Positions 1-7,952 of a stretch of 64,000 nucleotides of DNA are shown in pieces. The position numbers and the translations under genes were made by a program. The stretch is from an uncultured Tenacibaculum sp. GTDB lineage: Bacteria; Bacteroidota; Bacteroidia; Flavobacteriales; Flavobacteriaceae. The stretch lies in assembly GCA_947492185.1 (NCBI GenBank), contig CANLMR010000001.1, positions 124,001 to 188,000 of the forward strand. The letters run 5' to 3'. Under the pieces are notes generated by a model. That model searched no databases, was not told where the DNA came from, and saw nothing but the letters and a program-made list of their open reading frames with translations. Numbering within the stretch: the stretch's first letter is position 1; each line of letters opens with the position of its first letter.

Positions 1-1251
1 TTCATAGAATTTACAAAAGATGCATTGTACTTAGAAGATGGTGAACTTGCCATTATCAAAAAGGGTAGAGGTATTAAAGTTAGAAAAATTGATAACGACA
101 AACCTGTAGACCCAAATATTCAAGAATTAAAATTAAGTTTAGATCAAATTGAAAAAGGTGGTTACGATCACTTTATGTTAAAAGAAATCTACGAACAACC
201 TAAAGCTATAATTGATACTTATAGAGGGAGAATGTTAGCTAATGAAGGTATTATTAGAATGGCTGGGGTAGATGATAATATTAGCAAGTTTTTAAATGCT
301 GATAGAATTATCGTAATTGCCTGTGGAACTTCTTGGCATGCTGGTTTAGTTGGAGAATATCTAATAGAAGATATGGCCAGAATTCCAGTAGAAGTTGAAT
401 ATGCTTCTGAATTCAGATATAGAAATCCAATTATAACACCAAAAGATGTAGTAATAGCAATTTCTCAGTCAGGTGAAACAGCTGATACATTAGCTGCAAT
501 TAAATTAGCTAAATCTAAAGGTGCATTTGTTTTTGGTGTTTGTAATGTAGTTGGTTCTTCAATTGCTAGAGAAACTCATGCTGGAGCATATACACATGCT
601 GGACCAGAAATTGGAGTAGCATCTACAAAAGCATTTACAACGCAAATTACCGTTCTAACTCTATTATCTTTAAAACTAGCTCAAGCAAAAGGGACATTGT
701 CTAAAACAGCTGTAAATACCTATTTACAGACAATGCAACAAATCCCTAATCAAGTAGAGCAATTATTAAAAATAGATCCTATAGTTAAAGAAATAGCATA
801 CCATTATAAAGATGCCACAAACTGCCTTTACTTAGGTAGAGGATTCAACTTCCCTGTAGCTTTAGAAGGTGCTTTAAAATTAAAAGAGATATCATACATC
901 CATGCTGAAGGCTATCCTGCTGCGGAAATGAAGCACGGTCCAATAGCTTTAATTGATGAGAACATGCCTGTTTTTGTTATCGCAACAAGAAAAGGTCATT
1001 ATGAAAAAGTAGTTAGCAATATCCAAGAGATTAAATCAAGAAGTGGAAAAATCATTGCAATCGTAACTGAAGGTGATGAAACTGTTAAAGAAATTGCAGA
1101 TCATGTAATTGAGATTCCTGAAACGGAAGAAGCTTTGACTCCATTATTAACTACAATTCCATTACAATTACTTTCTTATCACATAGCAGTAATGTTAGAC
1201 AAGAATGTAGATCAGCCAAGAAACTTGGCTAAATCTGTAACAGTAGAGTAA
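1..1251 (+). CDS. glmS: Glutamine--fructose-6-phosphate aminotransferase (isomerizing), C-terminal part; 5' end outside window
   Basis: Makes glucosamine-6-phosphate from fructose-6-phosphate and glutamine, the first step to UDP-GlcNAc for peptidoglycan. The reading frame is open from base 1, so the gene is cut by the window edge; the TTG at 25 is not a start. About 416 residues remain of the usual ~610: the N-terminal glutaminase domain with Cys1 is missing from view. Two SIS sugar-isomerase domains are visible: the first with ACGTSWHAG and SQSGETADT, the second with GRGFNFPVALEGALKLKE and AEMKHGPIAL. The C-terminus DQPRNLAKSVTVE is the family hallmark. The gene ends at a strong bidirectional terminator shared with the convergent neighbour. 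Confidence 0.97.
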   Translation, partial: FIEFTKDALYLEDGELAIIKKGRGIKVRKIDNDKPVDPNIQELKLSLDQIEKGGYDHFMLKEIYEQPKAIIDTYRGRMLANEGIIRMAGVDDNISKFLNADRIIVIACGTSWHAGLVGEYLIEDMARIPVEVEYASEFRYRNPIITPKDVVIAISQSGETADTLAAIKLAKSKGAFVFGVCNVVGSSIARETHAGAYTHAGPEIGVASTKAFTTQITVLTLLSLKLAQAKGTLSKTAVNTYLQTMQQIPNQVEQLLKIDPIVKEIAYHYKDATNCLYLGRGFNFPVALEGALKLKEISYIHAEGYPAAEMKHGPIALIDENMPVFVIATRKGHYEKVVSNIQEIKSRSGKIIAIVTEGDETVKEIADHVIEIPETEEALTPLLTTIPLQLLSYHIAVMLDKNVDQPRNLAKSVTVE

Positions 1252-1276
1252 TTTTTTCACCTTATTATATGAAATA

Positions 1277-1303
1277 AAAAAACCAGCATTTAGCTGGTTT
1301 TTT
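1277..1303. terminator. Bidirectional intrinsic terminator, glmS / EEP gene
   Basis: Stem CCAGC/GCTGG with loop ATTTA, extended by A-tract and T-tract arms (AAAAAA / TTTTTT), so it works on both strands. It overlaps the stop codon of the convergent minus-strand gene. Confidence 0.85.
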
Positions 1304-2252
1304 ATTTTTTAATAAAGCTTGCATAAATAGGAAAATGATCTGAAAACCCACCTTTATACCAAGGTCCTATATATGTTCTAAAAGGACTTCCTTTATATTT
1401 TCCTTTATGTGTTTTTAACCATTTTTTGTTAAAGATTTTTACATCTTTAAACTTATGTTTTATATCTTCTGTTTTGAAATTTTCGGATAAAATTATTTGG
1501 TCAAAAAGAAACCATTCTTTTCTATAAGTTAGTGTGCCTAAACCTTGTTTAAAAAGCGCTATCATTGGATTAAAAAAACCAGAAACTACTAAATGCTCTT
1601 CAATACTTTCTGAATTAGGATTATCATTAAAATCACCCATAATAATAATCTTTGCATCCTTATCTTTACTTTTTATTTCCTCAATAGCTTTAAGAACTAT
1701 TTTTGAAGCTTCAATTCGTTTCGATTTAGTTTCTTCTTCTCCTTCTCTTCTAGAAGGCCAATGATTAACTATTACATGAATTAGTTCATCATTTAAAAAA
1801 CCCGATACTGATAAAACATCTCTAGTATAATCTTCAGAACCATCGTCGTCAATAAAATTAAATCTAAATTTTTTACTTGAAACAGGTTCAAAAAATTGAT
1901 CTCTATACAACAACGCTGTATCTATTCCTCGTTCATCTTTTGAATCATAATGAACATATCTATAGCCAGAGTTTTTTAGATTTTTTTGAGCTATTAAATC
2001 ATCAAGTACACGATTGTTTTCAACCTCAACAAGACCAACAATTACAGGAAGTTCATTTGAGTTTTTTTTCCCTATTTGAGAAATCACATAGCTGATTTTT
2101 TTTAGTTTTCTAAAATACCTTTTGTTTGTCCATTTACGTTCTCCTTTAGCAGTAAACTTATCATCATTAGTTAAAGGGTCATCTATAGTATCAAAAAGGT
2201 TTTCTACATTGTAAAAGGCAATATTTAGTAATTGGTTTCGACTATATTTCAT
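1302..2252 (-). CDS. Endonuclease/exonuclease/phosphatase family protein
   Basis: A 316-residue protein with the exonuclease III/DNase I-like fold. Visible motifs: N-terminal NIAFYNVENLFD, the metal-binding glutamate in GLVEVENN (about residue 73), GDFNDNPNS (about 205), and the C-terminal catalytic SDHFPIYASF. No signal peptide is evident. This type is common in Bacteroidetes; the substrate (nucleic acid, phospholipid or phosphoester) cannot be read from the sequence. The start ATG lies 7 nt after a perfect minus-strand TATATTTG, so the mRNA probably has almost no leader. The gene converges on glmS and shares its terminator. Confidence 0.85.
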   Translation of the reverse strand: MKYSRNQLLNIAFYNVENLFDTIDDPLTNDDKFTAKGERKWTNKRYFRKLKKISYVISQIGKKNSNELPVIVGLVEVENNRVLDDLIAQKNLKNSGYRYVHYDSKDERGIDTALLYRDQFFEPVSSKKFRFNFIDDDGSEDYTRDVLSVSGFLNDELIHVIVNHWPSRREGEEETKSKRIEASKIVLKAIEEIKSKDKDAKIIIMGDFNDNPNSESIEEHLVVSGFFNPMIALFKQGLGTLTYRKEWFLFDQIILSENFKTEDIKHKFKDVKIFNKKWLKTHKGKYKGSPFRTYIGPWYKGGFSDHFPIYASFIKK

Positions 2253-2259
2253 AAGTAAA

Positions 2260-2267
2260 CAAATATA
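2260..2267 (-). promoter_or_regulatory. -7 promoter element (TATATTTG) of the EEP gene
   Basis: Perfect match to the Bacteroidetes -7 consensus TAnnTTTG on the minus strand, 7 nt from the ATG. The -33 region falls inside the prfA terminator hairpin. Confidence 0.55.
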
Positions 2268-2273
2268 GTAACT

Positions 2274-2298
2274 AAAAACGCAACCCGAAGGTTGCGTT
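2274..2298 (-). terminator. prfA terminator with C(UUCG)G tetraloop
   Basis: 8-bp perfect stem ACGCAACC/GGTTGCGT. Read on the minus strand the loop is TTCG closed by C-G, the extra-stable UUCG tetraloop, followed by TTTTT. It sits directly downstream of prfA and directly upstream of the next minus-strand promoter. Confidence 0.85.
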
Positions 2299-2302
2299 GT
2301 TT

Positions 2303-3379
2303 TTATATTGTTTCTCCTAATTCTTTAAGTTTAGAAGTATTCTCTGCTAGCATCAATTCATCAATAATTTTTTGAACATCACCATTTACAATGTTTTGTA
2401 AATCATATAATGTTAAACCAATTCTGTGATCAGTAACACGACCTTGTGGATAGTTATATGTTCTAATTTTTGCTGAACGATCTCCAGAAGTAACCATTGA
2501 CCCTCTTTTAGCAGCATCTTCAGCTTGTTTTTTTGCTAGTTCTAAATCATATAACCTAGAACGTAATACTTTAAACGCTTTTTCCTTATTCTTATGCTGT
2601 GACTTCTGATCTTGACACTGTGCAACTAATCCTGTAGGAATATGCGTTAAACGCACTGCAGAATAAGTTGTGTTTACAGATTGCCCTCCAGGTCCAGATG
2701 AACAGAAAAAGTCGATACGTACATCTTTTGGATTAATTTCTACATCAAACTCTTCTGCTTCAGGAAAAACCATACAAGTAGCAGCAGATGTATGAACTCG
2801 CCCTTGAGTTTCTGTTTGTGGAACACGTTGAACACGGTGAACACCAGCTTCAAATTTTAATGTTCCATATACTTCTTCTCCAGAAACCTCAAATTGAATC
2901 TCTTTAAATCCTCCATTAGTTCCTTCACTATAATCTACTACAGACACTTTCCAACCTTTACCTTCACAGTACTTAGTGTACATCCTAAATAAATCTCCAG
3001 CAAAAATACTGGCTTCATCTCCTCCTGTTCCTGCTCTTAATTCAACAACAGCATTCTTTCCATCTTCGGGATCTTTCGGGATTAACAAGAATTTAATTTC
3101 TTCTTCAAGCTCAGGAATTCTTCCTTTAGCTTCATCCATTTCCATCTTTGCCATTTCAACCATTTCTGCATCACTCCCATCAGCAATTATTTCTTTAGCT
3201 TCATCAATATTGTTTAAAAGCATTTGATATTCATCAGCTTTTTTCACAACCTTTCCTAAATCTTTATATTCTTTATTTAGCTGTACATAACGCTTTTGAT
3301 CAGAAATAATATCAGGTTGGATAATTAAATCTGAAACTTCATCGTAGCGTTGTTTTACTATCTGTAATTTATCTAGCAT
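2303..3379 (-). CDS. prfA: Peptide chain release factor 1
   Basis: Recognises UAA and UAG in the ribosomal A site and triggers release of the finished protein. The 358-residue length is normal. Visible: [20 protein letters not shown], the stop-codon recognition region with PQT at the position of the RF1 P-x-T motif ([19 protein letters not shown]), and the GGQ peptide-release loop in [17 protein letters not shown] (about residue 235). The GGQ glutamine is the target of the PrmC methylase in characterised bacteria. The ATG start at 3379 fits the family. The gene ends in a UUCG-type terminator and appears monocistronic. Confidence 0.97.
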   Translation of the reverse strand: MLDKLQIVKQRYDEVSDLIIQPDIISDQKRYVQLNKEYKDLGKVVKKADEYQMLLNNIDEAKEIIADGSDAEMVEMAKMEMDEAKGRIPELEEEIKFLLIPKDPEDGKNAVVELRAGTGGDEASIFAGDLFRMYTKYCEGKGWKVSVVDYSEGTNGGFKEIQFEVSGEEVYGTLKFEAGVHRVQRVPQTETQGRVHTSAATCMVFPEAEEFDVEINPKDVRIDFFCSSGPGGQSVNTTYSAVRLTHIPTGLVAQCQDQKSQHKNKEKAFKVLRSRLYDLELAKKQAEDAAKRGSMVTSGDRSAKIRTYNYPQGRVTDHRIGLTLYDLQNIVNGDVQKIIDELMLAENTSKLKELGETI

Positions 3380-3417
3380 TATTCTCTTCGTTGGAGTGCG
3401 AATTTACGACTTTTCTT

Positions 3418-3425
3418 TAAATTTG
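3418..3425 (+). promoter_or_regulatory. -7 promoter element (TAAATTTG)
   Basis: Perfect TAnnTTTG match 40 nt upstream of the lipoprotein start at 3466. A TTG lies about 24 nt further upstream, slightly longer than the usual spacing. Confidence 0.45.
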
Positions 3426-3465
3426 TAGAACTGAAAACCAGTGATTGACCTAAAACTTAAATTGT

Positions 3466-3891
3466 ATGCGTTATCTTTTTTTACTTTTTATAGCTTCTAT
3501 TTGTTTCTCTTGTAAGAATGAACCTAAAAATCCAGATTTTTTAATAGGTAAATGGAAGAGAATCAATGAAGATTCTACAAAAACAACCTTTGAAACTTGG
3601 AATCCTGATTTTTCAGGAATCGGCTATACTTTAAAAGATAACGATACTGTTTTCAAAGAAATTTTAAACATTGTTACTATTAAAGAAAAACAATATTTTA
3701 AAGTAACAGGAGTAAATCAACAACCTACATTGTTTGCTGTTACAGAACTAACTGAAAATTCAATAGTATGTAAAAATGATCAAAATGAGTTTCCAAAAGA
3801 AATTTCATATTGGTTAGAAGAAGACAAATTAAAAGCTAAAGTAGCTAATGAGGATTTTGCTGTTGATTTTGTTTTTAAAAGAATCAGATGA
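3466..3891 (+). CDS. Small lipoprotein, DUF6265-like
   Basis: A 141-residue protein with a short hydrophobic leader ending in a lipobox (FIASICFSC), so probably a lipid-anchored envelope protein. The mature part begins with GKWKRINEDSTKTTFETW, resembling the DUF6265/lipocalin-like small beta-barrel proteins of Bacteroidetes, which often start with a GxW element. Function unknown. It is divergent from prfA and preceded by a TAAATTTG promoter element. The family assignment is from memory of the pattern and is moderate; the lipoprotein call is stronger. Confidence 0.7.
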   Translation: MRYLFLLFIASICFSCKNEPKNPDFLIGKWKRINEDSTKTTFETWNPDFSGIGYTLKDNDTVFKEILNIVTIKEKQYFKVTGVNQQPTLFAVTELTENSIVCKNDQNEFPKEISYWLEEDKLKAKVANEDFAVDFVFKRIR

Positions 3892-3900
3892 TTATATTTG
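3868..3900 (+). promoter_or_regulatory. Promoter TTTG-N21-TATATTTG
   Basis: Both Bacteroidetes elements are present: TTTG at 3868-3871 and TATATTTG at 3893-3900. It drives the lipoprotein starting at 3932 and begins inside the end of the upstream gene. Confidence 0.55.
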
Positions 3901-3931
3901 ATAACAATGTATTTTTATTTTTAAATAGTTT

Positions 3932-4891
3932 ATGAAGAATCAAAAAAGAAATTTATTCTACACATTAATTATGTTGTTTCTATTGATTATTGGTTGTAAA
4001 TATGATGATAAAAGCGGAAAAAAAACAGAAAGAGAACAGTCGTTAATATCTTTTAATGAGAAATTTGAGGTTAGTTATACATACTTAAAAAAGATTGACT
4101 CTAGTTATTATATTTTTTCACTTAGTAAAAGAAATAACCCTTCAATGAAGTATGGTGTTGTTGATAATACTAATAATGAAATTTATAAACCTATTTTTGA
4201 TAAAATAGATTATAAAGCAGGTGCATTTTATTTCTTAAAAAACAATATACTATCCAATTCAAAAAATAAAAAAATTGACAACGTTATTGGTTTTGATTTA
4301 TATAAAGATGAAATTATAGTTCAAAAAGAAAACAAAATGTATTCTTTGTGTAATAAAGATTTGTCATACATAATGCAAAATTTCAAAGATTTAAATCTAC
4401 TTAAGAAAACAAGGTCTATTATGAACTTAAAAGTTGAAAAAAAAGAAGTTAAAATAGATTCCATAGAGCAGATGAAAAAAGACGATATAGAGAAAGAAGA
4501 GAGTAGAAAAAGAATTTTGAGGCTTTTAAAGCCTGTTTTTAAAAATGATAAATTTAATTATCAAATAATTCAAAACTCAAAGAATTTTAACCTTGATGAT
4601 ATTGAGTATGGTTTAGTAATGGGGGTTTCTAGTTGGAGTGGGTTTACGGTTGTGATAGGAAGTAAAGTGTTAAACGGCATATCAGAATCAACAAACAATA
4701 AAATTCCTTTAACAATATTAGACTATGATTTTGCTTATGATCATAGAACTAAAGAAATATTTAAATCTAAATATTGGAAGTACCCTTCATTTGGTTGGGT
4801 TGAAAATGGTAAAATAATTAAGAGAGCAGAAAAAAAACAAGATTTGGAACCTTTTATTAATTTTGTAAAAACAAAACCATACCTGAAATAA
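3932..4891 (+). CDS. Hypothetical lipoprotein, 319 aa
   Basis: I do not recognise a family. The N-terminus is a lipoprotein signal (LFLLIIGC, Cys about residue 22). The first half has KYGVVDN and EIYKPIFDKID, reminiscent of WG-type repeats ('...YGVVD..G...I.P.YD.I'). A charged, helical stretch (about residues 150-195, rich in Lys/Glu) precedes a C-terminal domain with YGLVMGVSSWSGF and YDFAYDHRTKEIFKSKYW. It has its own promoter (TTTG-N21-TATATTTG). Its 3' end overlaps the convergent TauE/SafE gene by 35 bases. Probably a surface or periplasmic protein; role unknown. Confidence 0.65.
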   Translation: MKNQKRNLFYTLIMLFLLIIGCKYDDKSGKKTEREQSLISFNEKFEVSYTYLKKIDSSYYIFSLSKRNNPSMKYGVVDNTNNEIYKPIFDKIDYKAGAFYFLKNNILSNSKNKKIDNVIGFDLYKDEIIVQKENKMYSLCNKDLSYIMQNFKDLNLLKKTRSIMNLKVEKKEVKIDSIEQMKKDDIEKEESRKRILRLLKPVFKNDKFNYQIIQNSKNFNLDDIEYGLVMGVSSWSGFTVVIGSKVLNGISESTNNKIPLTILDYDFAYDHRTKEIFKSKYWKYPSFGWVENGKIIKRAEKKQDLEPFINFVKTKPYLK

Positions 4892-5582
4892 AGAGCAAAC
4901 CTAGAACAATATTTTTCAACACACTTTCATTGAGTTTATTATACAACACCTTACCTAGAAAGGTTGCTAATAAAAATACAGGTATTATAAATAGTGAATT
5001 GTAAAAATGATTGTAGGTTAAAATATCTTGTGCATACAAAATAGGGACTCGAGTAATCGTAATTAATCCTAAAACTCCAATCATTGTTGCTCTAAAAGTT
5101 CTCATATCCACAACTGTATTTTTTACCACCATAACATACAATGGTCCACCTGTCGAAAATAAACCCGAAAAGAAACCACCAGCTAAACCAAAAATAAAAC
5201 TAAATCTAGTGTTCTTCGTATTTGTATTTTTTACCAAGAACATGGTATAAATTACGTAGAGTAAAATAAATCCGCCTAGCATTTTTTTCAAAACTAATGG
5301 TTTTCCATACTGTAGAATCCAAATACCTAATGTTACACCAACAATAGTTGCAATTGCTAGTTTTAACAATACTGGTTTATCAATATTCTTCCATTCTTTC
5401 ACGACTAATATAGCACTTGAGTATAGGTAAAACAATGCCAAATAAGCGATTGCATCTTGTAAAGTCATTGCTAATAACAAAATCGGTAGCGCTATTAATG
5501 CTCCAGCAAATCCCACAACAGTTTGAATAAAAAAGCCTAAAAAAATTGCTAAAATTAAAACCAAAAAAACACTTGAAGCCAT
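4857..5582 (-). CDS. TauE/SafE (TSUP) family membrane transporter
   Basis: A 241-residue integral membrane protein with about eight predicted helices, of the sulfite exporter TauE/SafE family, which exports small organic or sulfur anions. Typical motifs: GFFIQTVVGFAGALIALP near the N-terminus and GLAGGFFSGLFSTGGPLYVM at the start of the second half, the two-fold repeat of this family. The frame can be extended to a TTG at 5612, but the ATG at 5582 (MASSVFLVLIL) puts the first membrane helix at the N-terminus as usual. Divergent from an Lrp-type regulator across an intergenic region with inverted repeats, suggesting local control. Substrate unknown. Confidence 0.85.
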   Translation of the reverse strand: MASSVFLVLILAIFLGFFIQTVVGFAGALIALPILLLAMTLQDAIAYLALFYLYSSAILVVKEWKNIDKPVLLKLAIATIVGVTLGIWILQYGKPLVLKKMLGGFILLYVIYTMFLVKNTNTKNTRFSFIFGLAGGFFSGLFSTGGPLYVMVVKNTVVDMRTFRATMIGVLGLITITRVPILYAQDILTYNHFYNSLFIIPVFLLATFLGKVLYNKLNESVLKNIVLGLLFISGMVLFLQN

Positions 5583-5638
5583 TTTATAAATTTCAATTAA
5601 TTCTTGAATCAAAATTAAAATCCTATTACTTTAGTAGG

Positions 5639-5684
5639 AAATTAATTCAATGGTAAAAAATAAGCTTGTGAGTTGAATTAATTT
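5639..5684. promoter_or_regulatory. Inverted repeat between TauE/SafE gene and Lrp regulator
   Basis: Perfect 12-bp arms AAATTAATTCAA (5639-5650) and TTGAATTAATTT (5673-5684), spaced 22 bp, so centres lie about three helical turns apart. The string ATTCAATGGTA following the left arm recurs at 5707, over the regulator's start codon. Candidate binding site for the adjacent Lrp-type regulator. Confidence 0.45.
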
Positions 5685-5711
5685 ATTTTAAGCATAAAAA
5701 CTAATGATTCA

Positions 5712-6131
5712 ATGGTAGACCAAATAGATCAATTAATACTAGATGTTTTAAATATCAATTCTAGAATATCATTTGCAGATATTGGAAGAAAAATCAATTT
5801 GTCTCCTTCTGCAGTTCGAGAGAGAATACAGAAACTAGAAGATCATGAAATTATAAAGAATTATACAGCCGAAATAGATTATTCTAAAGTTGGTTATGGT
5901 ATTGAAGCCTTTGTAATTTTAAAGTTATATAGCGGGAAATTGAAACTTTTTTTAAACGAATCACATAAATTCTCTGAAATAAAAAAAGCATATCGTATAA
6001 CTGGTTCTCAAAATATACACATGAAAGTTATACTAAAAAATCAGTTGCATCTACAAGAATTTATCGATCAGCTTATTGATTATGGCGACACTACAACACA
6101 TTTGATTCTTTCAGAAATAAAAAGTAACTAA
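5712..6131 (+). CDS. Lrp/AsnC family transcriptional regulator
   Basis: A 139-residue regulator of usual Lrp length. The N-terminal winged helix-turn-helix is clear: IDQLILDVLNINSRISFADI followed by NLSPSAVRERIQKLEDHEII (about residues 5-55). The C-terminal RAM/ligand-binding domain follows, with IEAFVILKLYSGK and a HMKVILKNQLHLQEFID stretch. Members bind DNA as dimers or octamers and sense amino acids or similar small molecules. The divergent TauE/SafE transporter is the obvious candidate target, a frequent arrangement for regulator plus exporter. Which ligand it senses cannot be told. Confidence 0.9.
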   Translation: MVDQIDQLILDVLNINSRISFADIGRKINLSPSAVRERIQKLEDHEIIKNYTAEIDYSKVGYGIEAFVILKLYSGKLKLFLNESHKFSEIKKAYRITGSQNIHMKVILKNQLHLQEFIDQLIDYGDTTTHLILSEIKSN

Positions 6132-6187
6132 TTTTATATGATTGATGTTTTTATTATATTACAACATTAATAATCAATCATTTAAAA

Positions 6188-6751
6188 ATGAAAAATCTAT
6201 CTACAACATTTTTATTTCTACTATTTTTCACAATATTTGGGTGTAGTAGTGATAAAGAAACTATAACTATACAACCTCCTCAGTTTCCAATGAAAACTCT
6301 AATCGAGAATGGTATTCTTGATCAACAATCTAGTGTTAACAGTCCAAATACTTTTGAAGTTGGTTATCAATTTAAAGCCTTCAAGAATGGAAAAATTGTT
6401 TCTGTTAGTATACAAATTCCTGCAAGTGGAGAATATAGAGTATCTCTTTGGAATTATGAAACACAACAATTATTACACACCCAACAAGTACAGTCAACTA
6501 ATGGATTAATCTCTACACAAGAAATTTCACCAGTACAAATTGAATCTAGTGTTGATTATTTTGTTTCAGTAAATACTAGTGACTATTATATTTTTAATAA
6601 AGGGGGTGATGCAATATTCCCATCAGATATCGGTGATGTGCTAGTAAAAGCATACGGAAGTTATTTGGGAACTAATCAAAATCTACCTACAACTTTCTCT
6701 ACAACTTCTTACCTTGGTATGGTAGATATTGAGTTTGTCCCAGATAATTAA
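6188..6751 (+). CDS. Lipoprotein with DUF4082-like beta domain
   Basis: A 187-residue secreted protein with a lipoprotein signal (FFTIFGC, Cys about residue 19). The mature part resembles the DUF4082 beta-sandwich: YQFKAFKNGKIVSVSIQIP, then YRVSLWNYETQQLLHTQ, then SVDYFVSVNTSDYY, matching that family's order of 'G.I.G.....G.....LW......L......Y...'. DUF4082 domains occur in extracellular carbohydrate-associated proteins; here function is unknown. The next gene starts 21 nt after the stop and in the same frame. A 9-bp inverted repeat (6138-6146 / 6173-6181) precedes the start. Confidence 0.65.
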   Translation: MKNLSTTFLFLLFFTIFGCSSDKETITIQPPQFPMKTLIENGILDQQSSVNSPNTFEVGYQFKAFKNGKIVSVSIQIPASGEYRVSLWNYETQQLLHTQQVQSTNGLISTQEISPVQIESSVDYFVSVNTSDYYIFNKGGDAIFPSDIGDVLVKAYGSYLGTNQNLPTTFSTTSYLGMVDIEFVPDN

Positions 6752-6772
6752 TTTAGAAGAAACAACTTTGCT

Positions 6773-7282
6773 GTGATAATTGAAGAATTTGAAAGACTTT
6801 CTGATTTTCATAAAGGTGAATTATATGTAAACGAAGAAAAAGTAGATGTAGGAGGTGGTGCTAGGGACTTTTTTTACATATTAAAACTACATATCCCTTA
6901 TAAAGGGAAAACAATTAAAATAAAAAATACAACTGGTGCTCCTGTTGGCATGGTTACTTGTGATTTCGGTGAAATTAGAGATTCTCTAGCTTTTGAAATG
7001 GTAACTCGTGACATATTTATTAGCCTTTTTCTAAGAGGACATAGATTTAAATTTAAGCACTCGTCACCCAATATTGATCGTTTCTTTAAATCAAGTCCTT
7101 CTATTAAAGATTTAAAACGCATAACAAAAGAAACAGCTTTTGAGCCAACAATTATAGGCACAAATGAAAACAAGACATATCAATTAAAGTTCCACTACAG
7201 TTTGAAATTCGAAAATTGGCATCTCGTAATAAATCCGATAATTAATTTTTACAAAGATTTTATTGATGAATTTGACTCTTAA
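6773..7282 (+). CDS. Hypothetical cytoplasmic protein, 169 aa
   Basis: I do not recognise this family. It lacks a signal peptide and membrane helices. The best start is GTG at 6773 (no ATG nearby); the frame is continuous with the preceding gene's stop codon at 6749-6751, so the two genes are probably co-transcribed. Visible features: GARDFFYILKLHIPYKGKTIKIKNTTG, probably beta strands, followed by LFLRGHRFKFKHSSPNIDRFF. The pattern resembles small uncharacterised Flavobacteriaceae proteins that sense or scaffold something unknown; nothing firmer can be said. Confidence 0.55.
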   Translation: MIIEEFERLSDFHKGELYVNEEKVDVGGGARDFFYILKLHIPYKGKTIKIKNTTGAPVGMVTCDFGEIRDSLAFEMVTRDIFISLFLRGHRFKFKHSSPNIDRFFKSSPSIKDLKRITKETAFEPTIIGTNENKTYQLKFHYSLKFENWHLVINPIINFYKDFIDEFDS

Positions 7283-7383
7283 TCAGTTTAATATTTAATT
7301 ATTTTTACACTTCTTTTACATTCATTTGACACTTTTAACGTAGCCCTAAAATAGTTTTACTCAGAATTTAAAAATTAAATCAA

Positions 7384-7947
7384 ATGAGGAAAATTATTAT
7401 GCTATTTGTTTATGTATTTTGTTTATCAACTCAAATCAAAGCTCAAGAAAAATTAAACATTAACATCGAAAAAAGCACTATTAAATGGATTGGTGAATAC
7501 ACATTCCATTTTGGAGGTCATGACGGTTTTATAAGCTTTAAAGATGGCTTTTTTATAAAAACAAACGATGTTATTACTGGCGGTGAATTTGTAATTGACA
7601 TGAATTCAATAACGAATACTGATATCAAAAACGCTGAAGCAAATAAAGGATTGGTTAATCATTTAAAAGATCCTGATTTCTTTGATGTTCCAAAATATCC
7701 TACCGCCAAATTAGAAATCACCTCTGTTGAATATTTTGAGAATAAAAAAGGAAGGATTCATGCGAATATGACTATCAAAGGAGTTACTAAGCCTATCAAA
7801 TTCAATACAGAATTCAATTATGAAGAGAAGAAGATGTTTGCTCGTTTCAAAATAGATCGTCGAGATTGGAATGTAAGTTATAAGAGTAAATTCAAAAATA
7901 GTGCAATTTCAGACGCAATAGGTTTTGAAGTCACTATAAAATTATAA
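7384..7947 (+). CDS. YceI family secreted protein
   Basis: A 187-residue periplasmic protein with signal peptide (cleavage near STQIKAQ, residue 21). The YceI lipocalin-like barrel, which binds polyprenyl or other amphipathic lipids in characterised members, is evident: STIKWIGEYTF, GGEFVIDMNSITNTD, HLKDPDFFDVPKYPTAKLEI, then MTIKGVTKPIKF and FKIDRRDWNVSYKSKF, in the family order. A protein with an internal duplication follows after 5 nt, so they form an operon. A weak promoter-like pair (TTTG 7325-7328, TAGTTTTA 7352-7359) lies upstream. Confidence 0.92.
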   Translation: MRKIIMLFVYVFCLSTQIKAQEKLNINIEKSTIKWIGEYTFHFGGHDGFISFKDGFFIKTNDVITGGEFVIDMNSITNTDIKNAEANKGLVNHLKDPDFFDVPKYPTAKLEITSVEYFENKKGRIHANMTIKGVTKPIKFNTEFNYEEKKMFARFKIDRRDWNVSYKSKFKNSAISDAIGFEVTIKL

Positions 7948-7952
7948 TAATC

